DNA from: Candidatus Faecivivens stercorigallinarum
GTDB lineage: Bacteria > Bacillota > Clostridia > Oscillospirales > Ruminococcaceae
Assembly: GCA_018715465.1 (NCBI GenBank)
Contig: DVLN01000166.1
Location: forward strand, 1 to 9,935
Length of the DNA: 9,935 nucleotides
Direction: 5' to 3'
Shown: positions 1 through 7,129 of the stretch, one piece after another
How positions within the stretch are numbered: the first letter of the stretch is position 1
Layout: the number at the start of each line of letters is the position of its first letter
Notes under the pieces: model-generated
The model's input: only the letters and a program-made list of their open reading frames with translations
What the model was told of the DNA's origin: nothing
Database searches by the model: none
Translations under genes and position numbers: made by a program

Positions 1-16
1 CGTTTTAGGGGTGGTT

Positions 17-50
17 GCGCGCTTACGCGCGCCCAGGGCTGCCGCCCTGG
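17..50. repeat. Tandem GC-rich hairpins (REP-like extragenic palindrome)
   Basis: Two perfect hairpins lie back to back. GCGCGC pairs with GCGCGC around a TTAC loop (17-32), and CCAGGGC pairs with GCCCTGG around a TGCC loop (33-50). No T-run follows on the + strand, and the flanking sequence from 51 onward is AT-rich. The shape suggests a repeated extragenic palindrome or the edge of a mobile or terminator-like element belonging to the gene to the left. Only one copy is visible here, so the repeat status is inferred. Confidence 0.45.
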
Positions 51-253
51 ACCTGTAATTCATAAAAAAGCATTTACAACATATTTCAGTTGATATTATA
101 AAAACCTCAAAATGAATTCTTCGACAAGCTGAATAAATATTAGTTTCCTACTCTAAACAGATATCTTCGCAAAATAGCTGCCAAACAGTTTTCCTCGACA
201 CATATCCCGACCATCCGGTTTTTGATCTGGCTGGCGGGATAATTTATTTATAC
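51..253. other. Gene-free AT-rich intergenic stretch
   Basis: I find no credible coding frame here. The short frames have no ribosome binding site and run antisense into the downstream gene. The stretch is AT-rich and ends in the imperfect hairpin listed separately, upstream of the promoter of the phosphorelay operon. I looked for the conserved core of a c-di-GMP riboswitch, because the downstream gene is c-di-GMP related, and did not recognise one. Confidence 0.5.
204..240 (+). terminator. Possible weak terminator or regulatory hairpin
   Basis: ATCCCG (204-209) pairs with CGGGAT (235-240). The stem continues inward, with a bulge and a mismatch, through CCA/TGG and CC/GG to a loop containing TTTTT. 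The sequence after it is AATTTATTTA, which is not a clean U-tract. It could end a transcript entering from the left or fold in the DNA or RNA upstream of the next promoter. The assignment is uncertain. Confidence 0.3.
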
Positions 254-266
254 GACAAAATTTGTC
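254..266. promoter_or_regulatory. Palindrome upstream of phosphorelay promoter
   Basis: GACAAA-A-TTTGTC is a perfect inverted repeat of 6-nt arms around a single A. It lies eight bases upstream of the -35 box of the phosphorelay operon. The position suits a regulator binding site, possibly for an activator. It is AT-rich enough that chance is a real alternative. Confidence 0.3.
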
Positions 267-273
267 TGTGCTC

Positions 274-302
274 TTGATGGTCAATTAACCGCATGTTATA
301 AT
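274..302 (+). promoter_or_regulatory. Sigma-A promoter of the phosphorelay operon
   Basis: The -35 box TTGATG (274-279) and a perfect -10 box TATAAT (297-302) are separated by 17 nt. A TG at 294-295 gives an extended -10 (TGTTATAAT). Transcription should start near 309, leaving a leader of about 70 nt before the start codon at 380. This is the only strong promoter seen for the three genes that follow. Confidence 0.8.
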
Positions 303-379
303 ATAGACATATTTTATTCGGCAGGCAGATGCTTTTCCGGTACAGACACCTGTTCCCGATAGAAAGAAGAGATATAGAT

Positions 380-1435
380 ATGCTTCCTAACACTGTTCTG
401 ATCGTGGACGATGATGAGATGAATCGTGCCATTCTGGATAACCTTTTTTGTGACACCTATCAAATCGACGAAGCCGAAAATGGACAGGTCGGTCTGACCA
501 AAATACTGACCGCTCCTGATCTCTACTGCGCCATTCTGCTGGACGTCATAATGCCCGAGATGGATGGAATGGAAGTACTTCGCCATCTCCACCGGCAGAG
601 GATCACCTCCCGCATCCCGGTTTTTCTGATTACTGCTGAAGCCAGCGACAATACGATGAAAGAAGCCTACCGGCTGGGGGTTATGGATGTTATCAGCAAA
701 CCGATCGTTCCCTATATCGTCCAACGGCGGATTAACTCGGTCATCGAACTTTTCCGGGCACGTAAGGAGTTAAACAATGTCGTCCGGCAGCAGCAGTCGG
801 AACTGCTGCTCCAGGCACAGCAGATCATCGACCTCAACCAGGGTATGATCAAATCCCTGGCAACCGCAATTGAATTTCGCGACGGAGAATCGGGTGAACA
901 TGTCCAACGGATTCATGACATCACAGGTTTTCTGCTCCGATGCACAGAGCTTGGAGAGGGGCTGCAAGAAGAGGACATTGAGCAGATCGCACTTGCCTCG
1001 ATTATGCACGACGTGGGCAAGATTGCAATTCCTGATGCCATTCTGAACAAACCTGGCCGTCTGACCCCTGAGGAATTTGAGATCATGAAAACCCATACCA
1101 TTCAGGGTGCCCAACTGCTGCAACGGATTCCCCAACTGCACAACAGTAAATCTTATCAGTATGCCTATGACATTGCACGGCACCACCATGAACGTTGGGA
1201 TGGCAAGGGATACCCCGACGGTCTCAAAGGAGATGAAATCACGATCTGGGCACAGGTCGTTTCGCTGGCCGACGTATACGACGCGCTCACCTGCAAGCGT
1301 GTCTACAAAAACGCCTTTCCGCGGGAAAAGGTATTGCAGATGATTCGGAATGGAGAATGCGGTCAATTCAATCCGAAACTGCTGGATTGTTTTTTCTCGG
1401 TAGAAAAAAGGCTGTCCGAACTGTATAACCAATAA
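380..1435 (+). CDS. Response regulator with HD-GYP phosphodiesterase output
   Basis: This is a cytoplasmic two-component response regulator of 351 aa. Residues 5-120 form a receiver domain with acidic pocket D10/D11/D12, phosphoacceptor D55 (LLDVIMPEMDG), T85 and K107. A glutamine-rich, probably coiled-coil linker (about 125-160) leads to an HD-GYP domain (about 160-345). The HD-GYP signature is complete: H174, H210-D211 (HDVGKIAIPD), H239, HHERWDGKGYP (269-279) and D298 (ADVYDALT). HD-GYP enzymes hydrolyse c-di-GMP, and some hydrolyse other cyclic dinucleotides. Intact ligands predict an active enzyme, with activity probably set by phosphorylation of D55. I chose ATG 380 because a purine-rich AGAAAGAAGAG sits before it and the receiver begins there. 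An in-frame ATG at 329 would add 17 residues without a good ribosome binding site. It is the first gene of an operon with an Hpt protein and a hybrid kinase. The substrate is inferred. Confidence 0.95.
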   Translation: MLPNTVLIVDDDEMNRAILDNLFCDTYQIDEAENGQVGLTKILTAPDLYCAILLDVIMPEMDGMEVLRHLHRQRITSRIPVFLITAEASDNTMKEAYRLGVMDVISKPIVPYIVQRRINSVIELFRARKELNNVVRQQQSELLLQAQQIIDLNQGMIKSLATAIEFRDGESGEHVQRIHDITGFLLRCTELGEGLQEEDIEQIALASIMHDVGKIAIPDAILNKPGRLTPEEFEIMKTHTIQGAQLLQRIPQLHNSKSYQYAYDIARHHHERWDGKGYPDGLKGDEITIWAQVVSLADVYDALTCKRVYKNAFPREKVLQMIRNGECGQFNPKLLDCFFSVEKRLSELYNQ

Positions 1436-1450
1436 TCAGGAGGCTCCCAA

Positions 1451-1810
1451 ATGGATATCATGCAAAAACAACTATTGACAGCTGGCGGCATTAATGTAGA
1501 AGACGCACTCGGGCGATTTATGAATAATGAAATGCTGCTGGAAAGATTCCTTAAAAAATTCCTCAATGATACTACCCTTCCCGCTCTTCAACAAGCGATC
1601 GCTGCCAAGGATATACAGGCTGCGCTGACTGCTTCTCATACCCTCAAGGGAATGTGCGGCAACCTCTCAATGACTACTCTGTTTCATCTGTTTACGCAAC
1701 AGGTCACCGCACTTCGGGAGGACCGTTTTTCCGATGCAGCGGATATGATGCCCGACATTCTGGCCGCTGTGGAAACAGCATCAGATGCCATCAGGGGGTG
1801 CTGGGGATGA
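1451..1810 (+). CDS. Free-standing Hpt phosphotransfer protein
   Basis: This small protein (119 aa) is the size of a single histidine phosphotransfer domain, a four-helix bundle with no catalytic activity of its own. The signature ASHTLKGMCGNL places the phosphorylated histidine at H63, with K66-G67 following as usual. Such proteins shuttle phosphate from the receiver of a hybrid kinase to the receiver of a separate response regulator. Both partners are encoded next to it. It starts 15 nt after the regulator stop with a perfect AGGAGG (1438-1443) seven bases before ATG. Its stop overlaps the kinase start (ATGA, 1807-1810), so the two are probably translationally coupled. No other domain, signal peptide or membrane segment is seen. 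The partners are inferred from context; the family assignment is firm. Confidence 0.92.
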   Translation: MDIMQKQLLTAGGINVEDALGRFMNNEMLLERFLKKFLNDTTLPALQQAIAAKDIQAALTASHTLKGMCGNLSMTTLFHLFTQQVTALREDRFSDAADMMPDILAAVETASDAIRGCWG

Positions 1811-4326
1811 ATCCCACACAAACAAAAAAATGGAAAGATCTGTTTAAAAACTTACGGCTGTACATTATTGTCATTATCACCATGGCAATTTTTGGAATTG
1901 CCTATCTTGCCATCTTACAAGATACACTGCTGCGTAATTTTCAGGAACTGGGCACCGCGCTGGCCAAAAGTTATGTTGCAGAGGAAACCAGTAATCTGAC
2001 GGTATTTGAAACGCTGATTACCTTCGGTACCAATTCCATCAATGCCCAACAGAAACTGGAAAAAACCGACGAGGATATTGAAAGCTGGATCGGTACTTTC
2101 TATCAGCAGATGCAGGCAGTCCTGGGGGCCAGTACAATAGACCCCTATGCAATCCTCAACGGCAAGCTGATTGCCGCCAATCCACGGGAAGGGGATGCAA
2201 CCTTTGACTATGAAAGCGCCGAATGGTATCAAATGGCAATACAGGCTGCCGGAGATGTAATCTTCACCAATGTTTATACCGATTCCATCTCCGGCAACCC
2301 GGTCATCACCATTGCTCAGAAATGTAAAGATTCCGATACAGTGCTGGCTTTTGATATCTTTCCAAACAACCTGCGGGTTCATACCAATGCCGTCCAGTTG
2401 CCGGAACGGTCCTCTTATTTTGTGTGCGACAGCGCAGGCACACTGATTTATCATCAGGCGATACGGGGACGAGTTCAAGATGAACTGCAAGATTATGTGA
2501 GTTCTATTCTAGTACACATCCAAAATGGTTCACTTGACGCGTACGACACCTATATCGACGACTTGGATGGAAAACGCAGAGGCGTATATTATTATTCAAT
2601 GCCCAACGGATGGATTATCATTATCACCATTCCGTTCGATACCATTCTCGCACAAGCTTCCCAGTTTGCACTGCTGCTGGGGTTGGTCCTTTGTCTGTGT
2701 ATCGGCGGCATTCTCTTAGTCGCATGGAGGGATTTGCGGCTGTCTTCACAGGTGGAGCGAACCAACGAAACGGTGCGGGTTCTGGGCAACTCCTATTTTG
2801 CCCTGTACCGGATTGACTACCAAAAAGAAACCTATGAAATGATCAAGGGGTCAGATTATGTCCGAGAGGCTATCCCACCTCAGGGGCCTTATTCCGAGCT
2901 GGTCAATATAGTTGGAAAGGTAATCCCGCCGGATACTTTCACAGAATTTCAGAAGAGTTTTTCTCCCGAAAGTATGCGCAATCTGGTTGCGCGCCGTATC
3001 CGGGACTATGGCGGCGATTTTCTCCGCAGGTTTGGCGACGAATACCGCTGGGTAAACGTCCGCATTCTGTTTGACGAATCGCTGGCCCCAGAAGAGGTCG
3101 TCCTCTGCTTTAAAGAAGTGGATCAGGAAAAACAGCAGCAGCTCAAAGAACGCGAACTGCTGGAAAACGCACTGGAAAACGCCCGCCGAAGCGAAAAAGC
3201 CAAACATGCTTTCTTTAATAATATGTCCCACGATATGCGTACCCCGCTCAACGCAATTCTGGGACTCTCCCAGCTGGTGCGCCAGAACAGCGAAGATCCC
3301 GAAAAAGTGCGGGGATATATCGACCGGATTTATTTTTCCAGCCGTCAGCTGCTGGATCTGGTCAACGATATTCTGGATATGTCCCGAATGGAACAAGGCA
3401 AGGTAATCCTCAACAATGAAACCTTTGACCTGAAGCAGTGCATTGATGACTGTATCTCAACCTTTCATATCCAGGCGGAGGCAGAGAAAAAACACTTTAC
3501 GGTCAAGTATACGCTCTTTAACTCAACAGTCATGGGAGATTCCTTGCGAATGAACCAGATTATGAATAATCTGCTTTCCAACGCCTTTAAGTTTACATCA
3601 GAAGGTGATTCCATTACTGTCACCGTTAAACAGTTTGAGGACAAAGACTATTCTCAGTACCAGATTGTCGTTCAGGATACCGGCATCGGGATGTCCAAGG
3701 AATTCCTGCCCCAGATTTTTGAACCATATGCGCGTGAAACAACCTTCTCCTCCCGTCAGATCAGCGGAACCGGATTAGGGATGCCGATTGTCAAAAACCT
3801 GGTTACCCAGATGAGCGGGCAAATTCATGTCGACAGTCAGCTGGGCGTCGGCACCACCTTTACCGTCACCGTTCCCTTCACCGTTGTACGGGAAGAAAAG
3901 CGTGCTCCTGAACCGCAAAATATACCCACATTTTCTCTCGAGGGCAGAAAGATTCTACTGGCCGAAGACAACATGATCAATATGGAAATAGCAACAGAAA
4001 TCCTGTCAATGAATGGCGTTGAAATCGTCCAGGCCTGGAACGGTCAGGAAGCCCTGTCACAGTTCAAGGCATCCAAACCGTTTGAATTTGACGCCATCCT
4101 GATGGATATGCAGATGCCCCAGATGGACGGATGCACGGCAGCCAAAAATATTCGTTCGCTCTCCCGTCCCGACGCCCGTACTATTCCGATCATTGCCGTT
4201 ACAGCAAACGCATTTGCCGAAGATATTGCAGCAACAACAGCGGCTGGTATGAATGCCCATGTTTCCAAGCCGATCGACTTTAACATCCTCTGTCAGACGC
4301 TGGAAAAACTGCTGGATAAAAAATAA
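1807..4326 (+). CDS. Membrane hybrid sensor histidine kinase (dCache-PAS-HisKA-HATPase-REC)
   Basis: This 839-aa sensor kinase has membrane segments at about residues 18-38 and 285-307, flanking an extracytoplasmic sensor. The sensor looks like a dCache domain: WYQMA at 140-144 and NVYTDSISG at 155-163 match the ligand-pocket strand of that family. A PAS-like region (about 320-440) and a coiled coil (440-470) follow. The kinase core has the H-box SHDMRTP (H475), the N-box (N588, N592), DTGIGM (624-629), IFEP (637-640) and GTGLGM (654-659). A C-terminal receiver (about 714-835) has E720/D721, phosphoacceptor D767, T799 and K821. It should autophosphorylate H475 and pass phosphate via D767 to the Hpt protein. 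The ATG at 1807 was chosen because it directly precedes the first membrane helix, overlaps the Hpt stop by four bases and follows a GGGGG-rich Shine-Dalgarno; the frame extends upstream only inside the Hpt gene. The ligand cannot be told from sequence. Confidence 0.95.
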   Translation: MNPTQTKKWKDLFKNLRLYIIVIITMAIFGIAYLAILQDTLLRNFQELGTALAKSYVAEETSNLTVFETLITFGTNSINAQQKLEKTDEDIESWIGTFYQQMQAVLGASTIDPYAILNGKLIAANPREGDATFDYESAEWYQMAIQAAGDVIFTNVYTDSISGNPVITIAQKCKDSDTVLAFDIFPNNLRVHTNAVQLPERSSYFVCDSAGTLIYHQAIRGRVQDELQDYVSSILVHIQNGSLDAYDTYIDDLDGKRRGVYYYSMPNGWIIIITIPFDTILAQASQFALLLGLVLCLCIGGILLVAWRDLRLSSQVERTNETVRVLGNSYFALYRIDYQKETYEMIKGSDYVREAIPPQGPYSELVNIVGKVIPPDTFTEFQKSFSPESMRNLVARRIRDYGGDFLRRFGDEYRWVNVRILFDESLAPEEVVLCFKEVDQEKQQQLKERELLENALENARRSEKAKHAFFNNMSHDMRTPLNAILGLSQLVRQNSEDPEKVRGYIDRIYFSSRQLLDLVNDILDMSRMEQGKVILNNETFDLKQCIDDCISTFHIQAEAEKKHFTVKYTLFNSTVMGDSLRMNQIMNNLLSNAFKFTSEGDSITVTVKQFEDKDYSQYQIVVQDTGIGMSKEFLPQIFEPYARETTFSSRQISGTGLGMPIVKNLVTQMSGQIHVDSQLGVGTTFTVTVPFTVVREEKRAPEPQNIPTFSLEGRKILLAEDNMINMEIATEILSMNGVEIVQAWNGQEALSQFKASKPFEFDAILMDMQMPQMDGCTAAKNIRSLSRPDARTIPIIAVTANAFAEDIAATTAAGMNAHVSKPIDFNILCQTLEKLLDKK

Positions 4327-4332
4327 TTTTTC

Positions 4333-4365
4333 TACCGGTACAGTAAATTGCTGTACCGGTATTTT
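4333..4365 (+). terminator. Rho-independent terminator of the phosphorelay operon
   Basis: TACCGGTACAG (4333-4343) pairs perfectly with CTGTACCGGTA (4351-4361) around a 7-nt loop. TTTTC follows. It begins seven bases after the kinase stop and ends just before the -35 box of the next gene, so the two transcription units are packed with no spare sequence. Confidence 0.85.
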
Positions 4366-4366
4366 C

Positions 4367-4395
4367 TTGCCAAAAGTCCTGGTTCGTGCTATCAT
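4367..4395 (+). promoter_or_regulatory. Extended -10 promoter of the ogt-acetyltransferase pair
   Basis: TTGCCA (4367-4372) and TATCAT (4390-4395) are spaced by 17 nt. TG at 4387-4388 forms an extended -10. The predicted start near 4402 leaves a leader of about 30 nt with GGAGG at 4422-4426. No operator-like palindrome is visible beside it, so constitutive expression is plausible. Confidence 0.75.
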
Positions 4396-4431
4396 ATAAG
4401 GCAGAGGAAAACCAGAACACCGGAGGCTTAT

Positions 4432-4959
4432 ATGTACCAGACAATCGTATATCCTTCCCCGCTCGGTCCCCTGCTGCTGGCATCAGAAAAAGAACAGCTC
4501 AAAGGGCTTTGGATAGAGGGCCAGAAATATTATGCTGCCACACTTACTGGCACCTGTGAACAACGGGAAACGCCGCTGCTGACCTCTGCGTCCCGATGGC
4601 TGGACAGCTATTTTGCAGCAAAATGCCCCGACCCCAACCAGCTCCCGCTTGCCCCGAACGGGAGCGCCTTTCGTCAGCTGATCTGGAACCTTCTGCTGGA
4701 AATTCCATATGGGCAGGTCGTGACCTACCGGCAGATCGCACAGAAAGCTGCCCAAAGGATGGGCAGACCGTCGATGTCTGCGCAGGCTGTCGGCGGCGCA
4801 GTCGGACATAATCCAATCTCAATCATCATTCCCTGCCACCGGGTAGTTGGCAGCAACCATAGTCTGACCGGTTATGCTGGCGGACTAGAGAAAAAGTACT
4901 GGCTTCTGGAGCTGGAAGGGGCAGTTGTACAAGGGGGAATTGAATGTGAAAAAAAATGA
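4432..4959 (+). CDS. ogt: Methylated-DNA--protein-cysteine S-methyltransferase
   Basis: This is a 175-aa suicide DNA repair protein of the Ogt/MGMT family. It moves the alkyl group of O6-alkylguanine (and O4-alkylthymine) onto its own cysteine. The N-terminal half (1-80) is the variable domain. The C-terminal half (about 80-163) carries the DNA-binding helix-turn-helix (YGQVVTYRQIAQKA, 93-106) and the active site PCHRVVG with acceptor C135. The GYAGGLEKK (147-155) that follows is also typical. Length is normal for the family. The arginine finger position, usually ARAVG, reads AQAVG (Q118 in place of Arg). GGAGG at 4422-4426, five bases before ATG 4432, fixes the start; an in-frame upstream ATG at 4348 lies inside the terminator. 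The stop overlaps the next gene by 14 nt, implying cotranscription and coupled translation. Confidence 0.95.
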   Translation: MYQTIVYPSPLGPLLLASEKEQLKGLWIEGQKYYAATLTGTCEQRETPLLTSASRWLDSYFAAKCPDPNQLPLAPNGSAFRQLIWNLLLEIPYGQVVTYRQIAQKAAQRMGRPSMSAQAVGGAVGHNPISIIIPCHRVVGSNHSLTGYAGGLEKKYWLLELEGAVVQGGIECEKK

Positions 4960-5554
4960 AAAGGAAACGGTGATTCGCATTGTCACACCGGATGATGCAC
5001 AGCTGCTGCTGGATATCTACGCCCCCTATGTACTGCATACTGCCATCACCTTTGAGTATCAGGTGCCGACTGTCCAGGAATTTACACAGCGGATTCGCAA
5101 AACGCTGACCCGTTTTCCTTATCTGGCAGCGGTACAGGATGGAAAGCTGATTGGATATGCCTATGCGGGGACCTTCCATGACCGGGAAGCCTACGACTGG
5201 GCAGTTGAGACCTCTATTTATGTCCGCCAAGACTGCCGAAGGGCTGGTCTCGGACGCCGGCTTTACCAGGCATTGGAAGATGTACTGCATGAACAAGGAA
5301 TCCTCAACCTAAACGCCTGTATCGCTTATCCCCGGTCAGAAGATGAATTTCTGACATTGGACAGCGTTCATTTTCACAGCCATCTCGGTTACCGGATGGT
5401 CGGCCGTTTTTCCCAGTGCGGCTATAAATTTAATCGGTGGTATGATATGGTCTGGATGGAAAAGCATATCGGTCCGCATCTGCAAGATCAGCCGCCTGTC
5501 CGCAGTTTTGATCAGGTTCGTACTGTCATCGCCCAAAAATACCAAATCGAATAA
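4946..5554 (+). CDS. GNAT acetyltransferase, phosphinothricin/methionine-sulfone type
   Basis: This 202-aa protein (about 180 aa is usual) has a single GNAT fold. The start of the fold (VIRIVTPDDAQLLLDIYAPYV) is that of the PAT/MnaT family. Also present are E88 in VETSIYV, the acetyl-CoA loop RRAGLGRRL (R98, G101, G103), and S140/H144 in DSVHFHSHLGY, where the family has its Ser and His. The C-terminal GYKFNRWYDMVWMEK (159-173) is characteristic. Members acetylate the amino group of phosphinothricin, methionine sulfoximine or sulfone, or related toxic amino acid analogues. The natural substrate here is unknown. I prefer GTG 4946 because AAGGGGG (4931-4937) lies eight bases upstream; TTG 4925 is possible but lacks a site. 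It overlaps the end of ogt and shares its promoter. There are about 20 extra C-terminal residues. Confidence 0.9.
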   Translation: MKKNEKETVIRIVTPDDAQLLLDIYAPYVLHTAITFEYQVPTVQEFTQRIRKTLTRFPYLAAVQDGKLIGYAYAGTFHDREAYDWAVETSIYVRQDCRRAGLGRRLYQALEDVLHEQGILNLNACIAYPRSEDEFLTLDSVHFHSHLGYRMVGRFSQCGYKFNRWYDMVWMEKHIGPHLQDQPPVRSFDQVRTVIAQKYQIE

Positions 5555-5569
5555 TATTTTCATAATCGC

Positions 5570-5618
5570 AAAAAGCAGGGAGCGCACCGTATTTCTACGA
5601 TACACTCCCTGCTTTTTT
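5570..5618. terminator. Bidirectional terminator between convergent genes
   Basis: AAAAAGCAGGGAG (5570-5582) pairs with CTCCCTGCTTTTT (5605-5617). The A-tract on one side and T-tract on the other make it work on both strands. It sits between the acetyltransferase stop (+) and the galT stop (-), so it should end both transcripts. GTAT/ATAC within the loop can extend the fold. Confidence 0.92.
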
Positions 5619-5638
5619 ATGCAAAGGTGAATTACTGA

Positions 5639-7129
5639 TTAAAGGCTGCTGATAAAGCGGGCAAATGCTGCCTGTCCTTTGGCATCGCGTTTATAGACAC
5701 CGGCATCGCAAAGAACCTGCTCAAATACCGCACCGACCTCCTGACGCAGGATTTCCTGCGCATTGTCTTTCGAGAATTCAGGATGGTTGGCGAGAACAGT
5801 CTTGGCCCATTCCGCATGAGAAGCGGTCTGAGGATCTGCTGTCAGGTCACGGCCTTCCAGCATTGCATCCTTGAGCACTTCCAGTTCCACTGCCAGACGT
5901 GCAGGCAGCACGGCAAGGCCCATGACTTCGATCAGGCCGATATTTTCCTTTTTGATATGATGCAGCGAAGGGTTAGGATGGAAAATACCGAGCGGGCGTT
6001 CTTCCGAAGTCAGATTGTTGCGCAGCACCAGGTCACATTCATATGTAGAACCTTTTTTCCGCATGATCGGAGTAACCGTGTTGTGCGGAGTACCATCGGT
6101 TTCAGCATAGATGCCCACCTCGGGGTCACTGTAGGTACGCCACTGAGAATGAATATACGAAGCAGCAGCAGACAGCGCTTTACGGTCCTCCGAACGCAAA
6201 CGGATAACCGACATCGGCCATTTAACTGTTCCCATCTCAACGCCCTCAAACTGCGGAAGGGTAAAATGGGTTTCCATCTCTGCTTTTTCCATCGCAAAGG
6301 TATAATGACCGCCCTGGAAATGCTCATGGCTCAGGATCGAACCGCCGACAATCGGCAGGTCGGCATTGGAACCGACAAAGTAATGGGGCAGCCGATCAAC
6401 AATATCCATCAGCTTTTCAAATACCGTACTGTCAATGACCATCGGAATATGACGGGTATTGAAGACGATGCAGTGCTCATTATAGTAGCCATAGGGGGAA
6501 TACTGGAACTGCCAGTCCTGACCATAGACCTTCATCGGAATCGGACGAAGATTCTGTCTGGCCGGATGATTCTGGTGGCCCGCAAATCCCGCATTCTCCG
6601 GGCAAAGCTGGCAGAGCGGATAGGAAGAAGCGGTACGGGTGCGGGCAAGCGCAATATCCCGCGGGTCTTTTTCCGGTTTGGAACGATTGATTGTAATATC
6701 CAATGTACCGTATTCCGATTCGTAGGTCCATTTCAAGTCCTTGGCGATTCGTCCCGCACGGACATAGTTGAGTGCCTCACTGAAATGGAAATACCAGTCG
6801 GTCGCTTCCTGAGGACTTACCTGATAATGACGGTCAAACTGTGCGATCACTTCACGGGGGAAGGGAGTCAGCACGCCCATCAGACGGGTATCATACAGGT
6901 CGCGGGAAGCGGTCGTATCGGGAATAATGCCTTTTTCACAGGCGTAGTCAACCAGATGTTCAAGTATTGTGTCAATAGGCTGGCTGCCGTCCGCATGTGC
7001 GGGATTTTCCCAATCGGTCAGCCCCAGCTGCTCCATCAGCTGATTGCGGATCACATAGATATCATCCGGTGTTATCAGCTCATTTTGAATGGCATAATCA
7101 ATCAGGCTCTGTACATCCTCGTAGATCAT
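5639..7129 (-). CDS. galT: UTP/UDP-glucose--hexose-1-phosphate uridylyltransferase, class II
   Basis: This cytoplasmic Leloir enzyme converts galactose-1-phosphate and UDP-glucose to glucose-1-phosphate and UDP-galactose. At 496 aa it is the class II type found in Firmicutes, longer than the roughly 350-aa class I enzyme. The active-site segment GGSILSHEHFQGG spans about 262-274; H268-E-H270-x-Q272 corresponds to the HPHxQ nucleophile motif of class I. CQLCPEN (173-179) is another family block. The start is ATG 7129 (complement). TTG immediately upstream at 7132 is in frame and is slightly better spaced from GGGAG, so one extra residue is possible. It lies 57 nt downstream of galK with no promoter in the gap, so the two are probably one operon. 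A terminator follows 20 nt past the stop. Confidence 0.95.
   Translation of the reverse strand: MIYEDVQSLIDYAIQNELITPDDIYVIRNQLMEQLGLTDWENPAHADGSQPIDTILEHLVDYACEKGIIPDTTASRDLYDTRLMGVLTPFPREVIAQFDRHYQVSPQEATDWYFHFSEALNYVRAGRIAKDLKWTYESEYGTLDITINRSKPEKDPRDIALARTRTASSYPLCQLCPENAGFAGHQNHPARQNLRPIPMKVYGQDWQFQYSPYGYYNEHCIVFNTRHIPMVIDSTVFEKLMDIVDRLPHYFVGSNADLPIVGGSILSHEHFQGGHYTFAMEKAEMETHFTLPQFEGVEMGTVKWPMSVIRLRSEDRKALSAAASYIHSQWRTYSDPEVGIYAETDGTPHNTVTPIMRKKGSTYECDLVLRNNLTSEERPLGIFHPNPSLHHIKKENIGLIEVMGLAVLPARLAVELEVLKDAMLEGRDLTADPQTASHAEWAKTVLANHPEFSKDNAQEILRQEVGAVFEQVLCDAGVYKRDAKGQAAFARFISSL

Noticed and set aside
329..379. N-terminal extension of the HD-GYP regulator from ATG 329
   Set aside because: The extra 17 residues have no receiver homology and no good ribosome binding site. 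ATG 380 begins exactly at the receiver and follows a purine-rich stretch.
51..379. Possible c-di-GMP riboswitch ahead of the HD-GYP gene
   Set aside because: Functionally attractive, but the conserved core sequences of the known c-di-GMP riboswitch classes are not visible, and the predicted leader after the promoter is only about 70 nt.
770..1432. Antisense open frame of about 220 codons opposite the HD-GYP domain
   Set aside because: It lies fully opposite conserved HD-GYP motifs, with no ribosome binding site and no recognisable protein features.
1654..1806. Upstream extension of the hybrid kinase frame inside the Hpt gene
   Set aside because: These codons overlap the well-supported Hpt coding frame. 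ATG 1807 gives the normal ATGA overlap and a kinase starting right before its first membrane helix.
1915..2490. Antisense open frame of about 190 codons opposite the kinase sensor domain
   Set aside because: It is a shadow of the kinase coding strand with no start signal or domain content.
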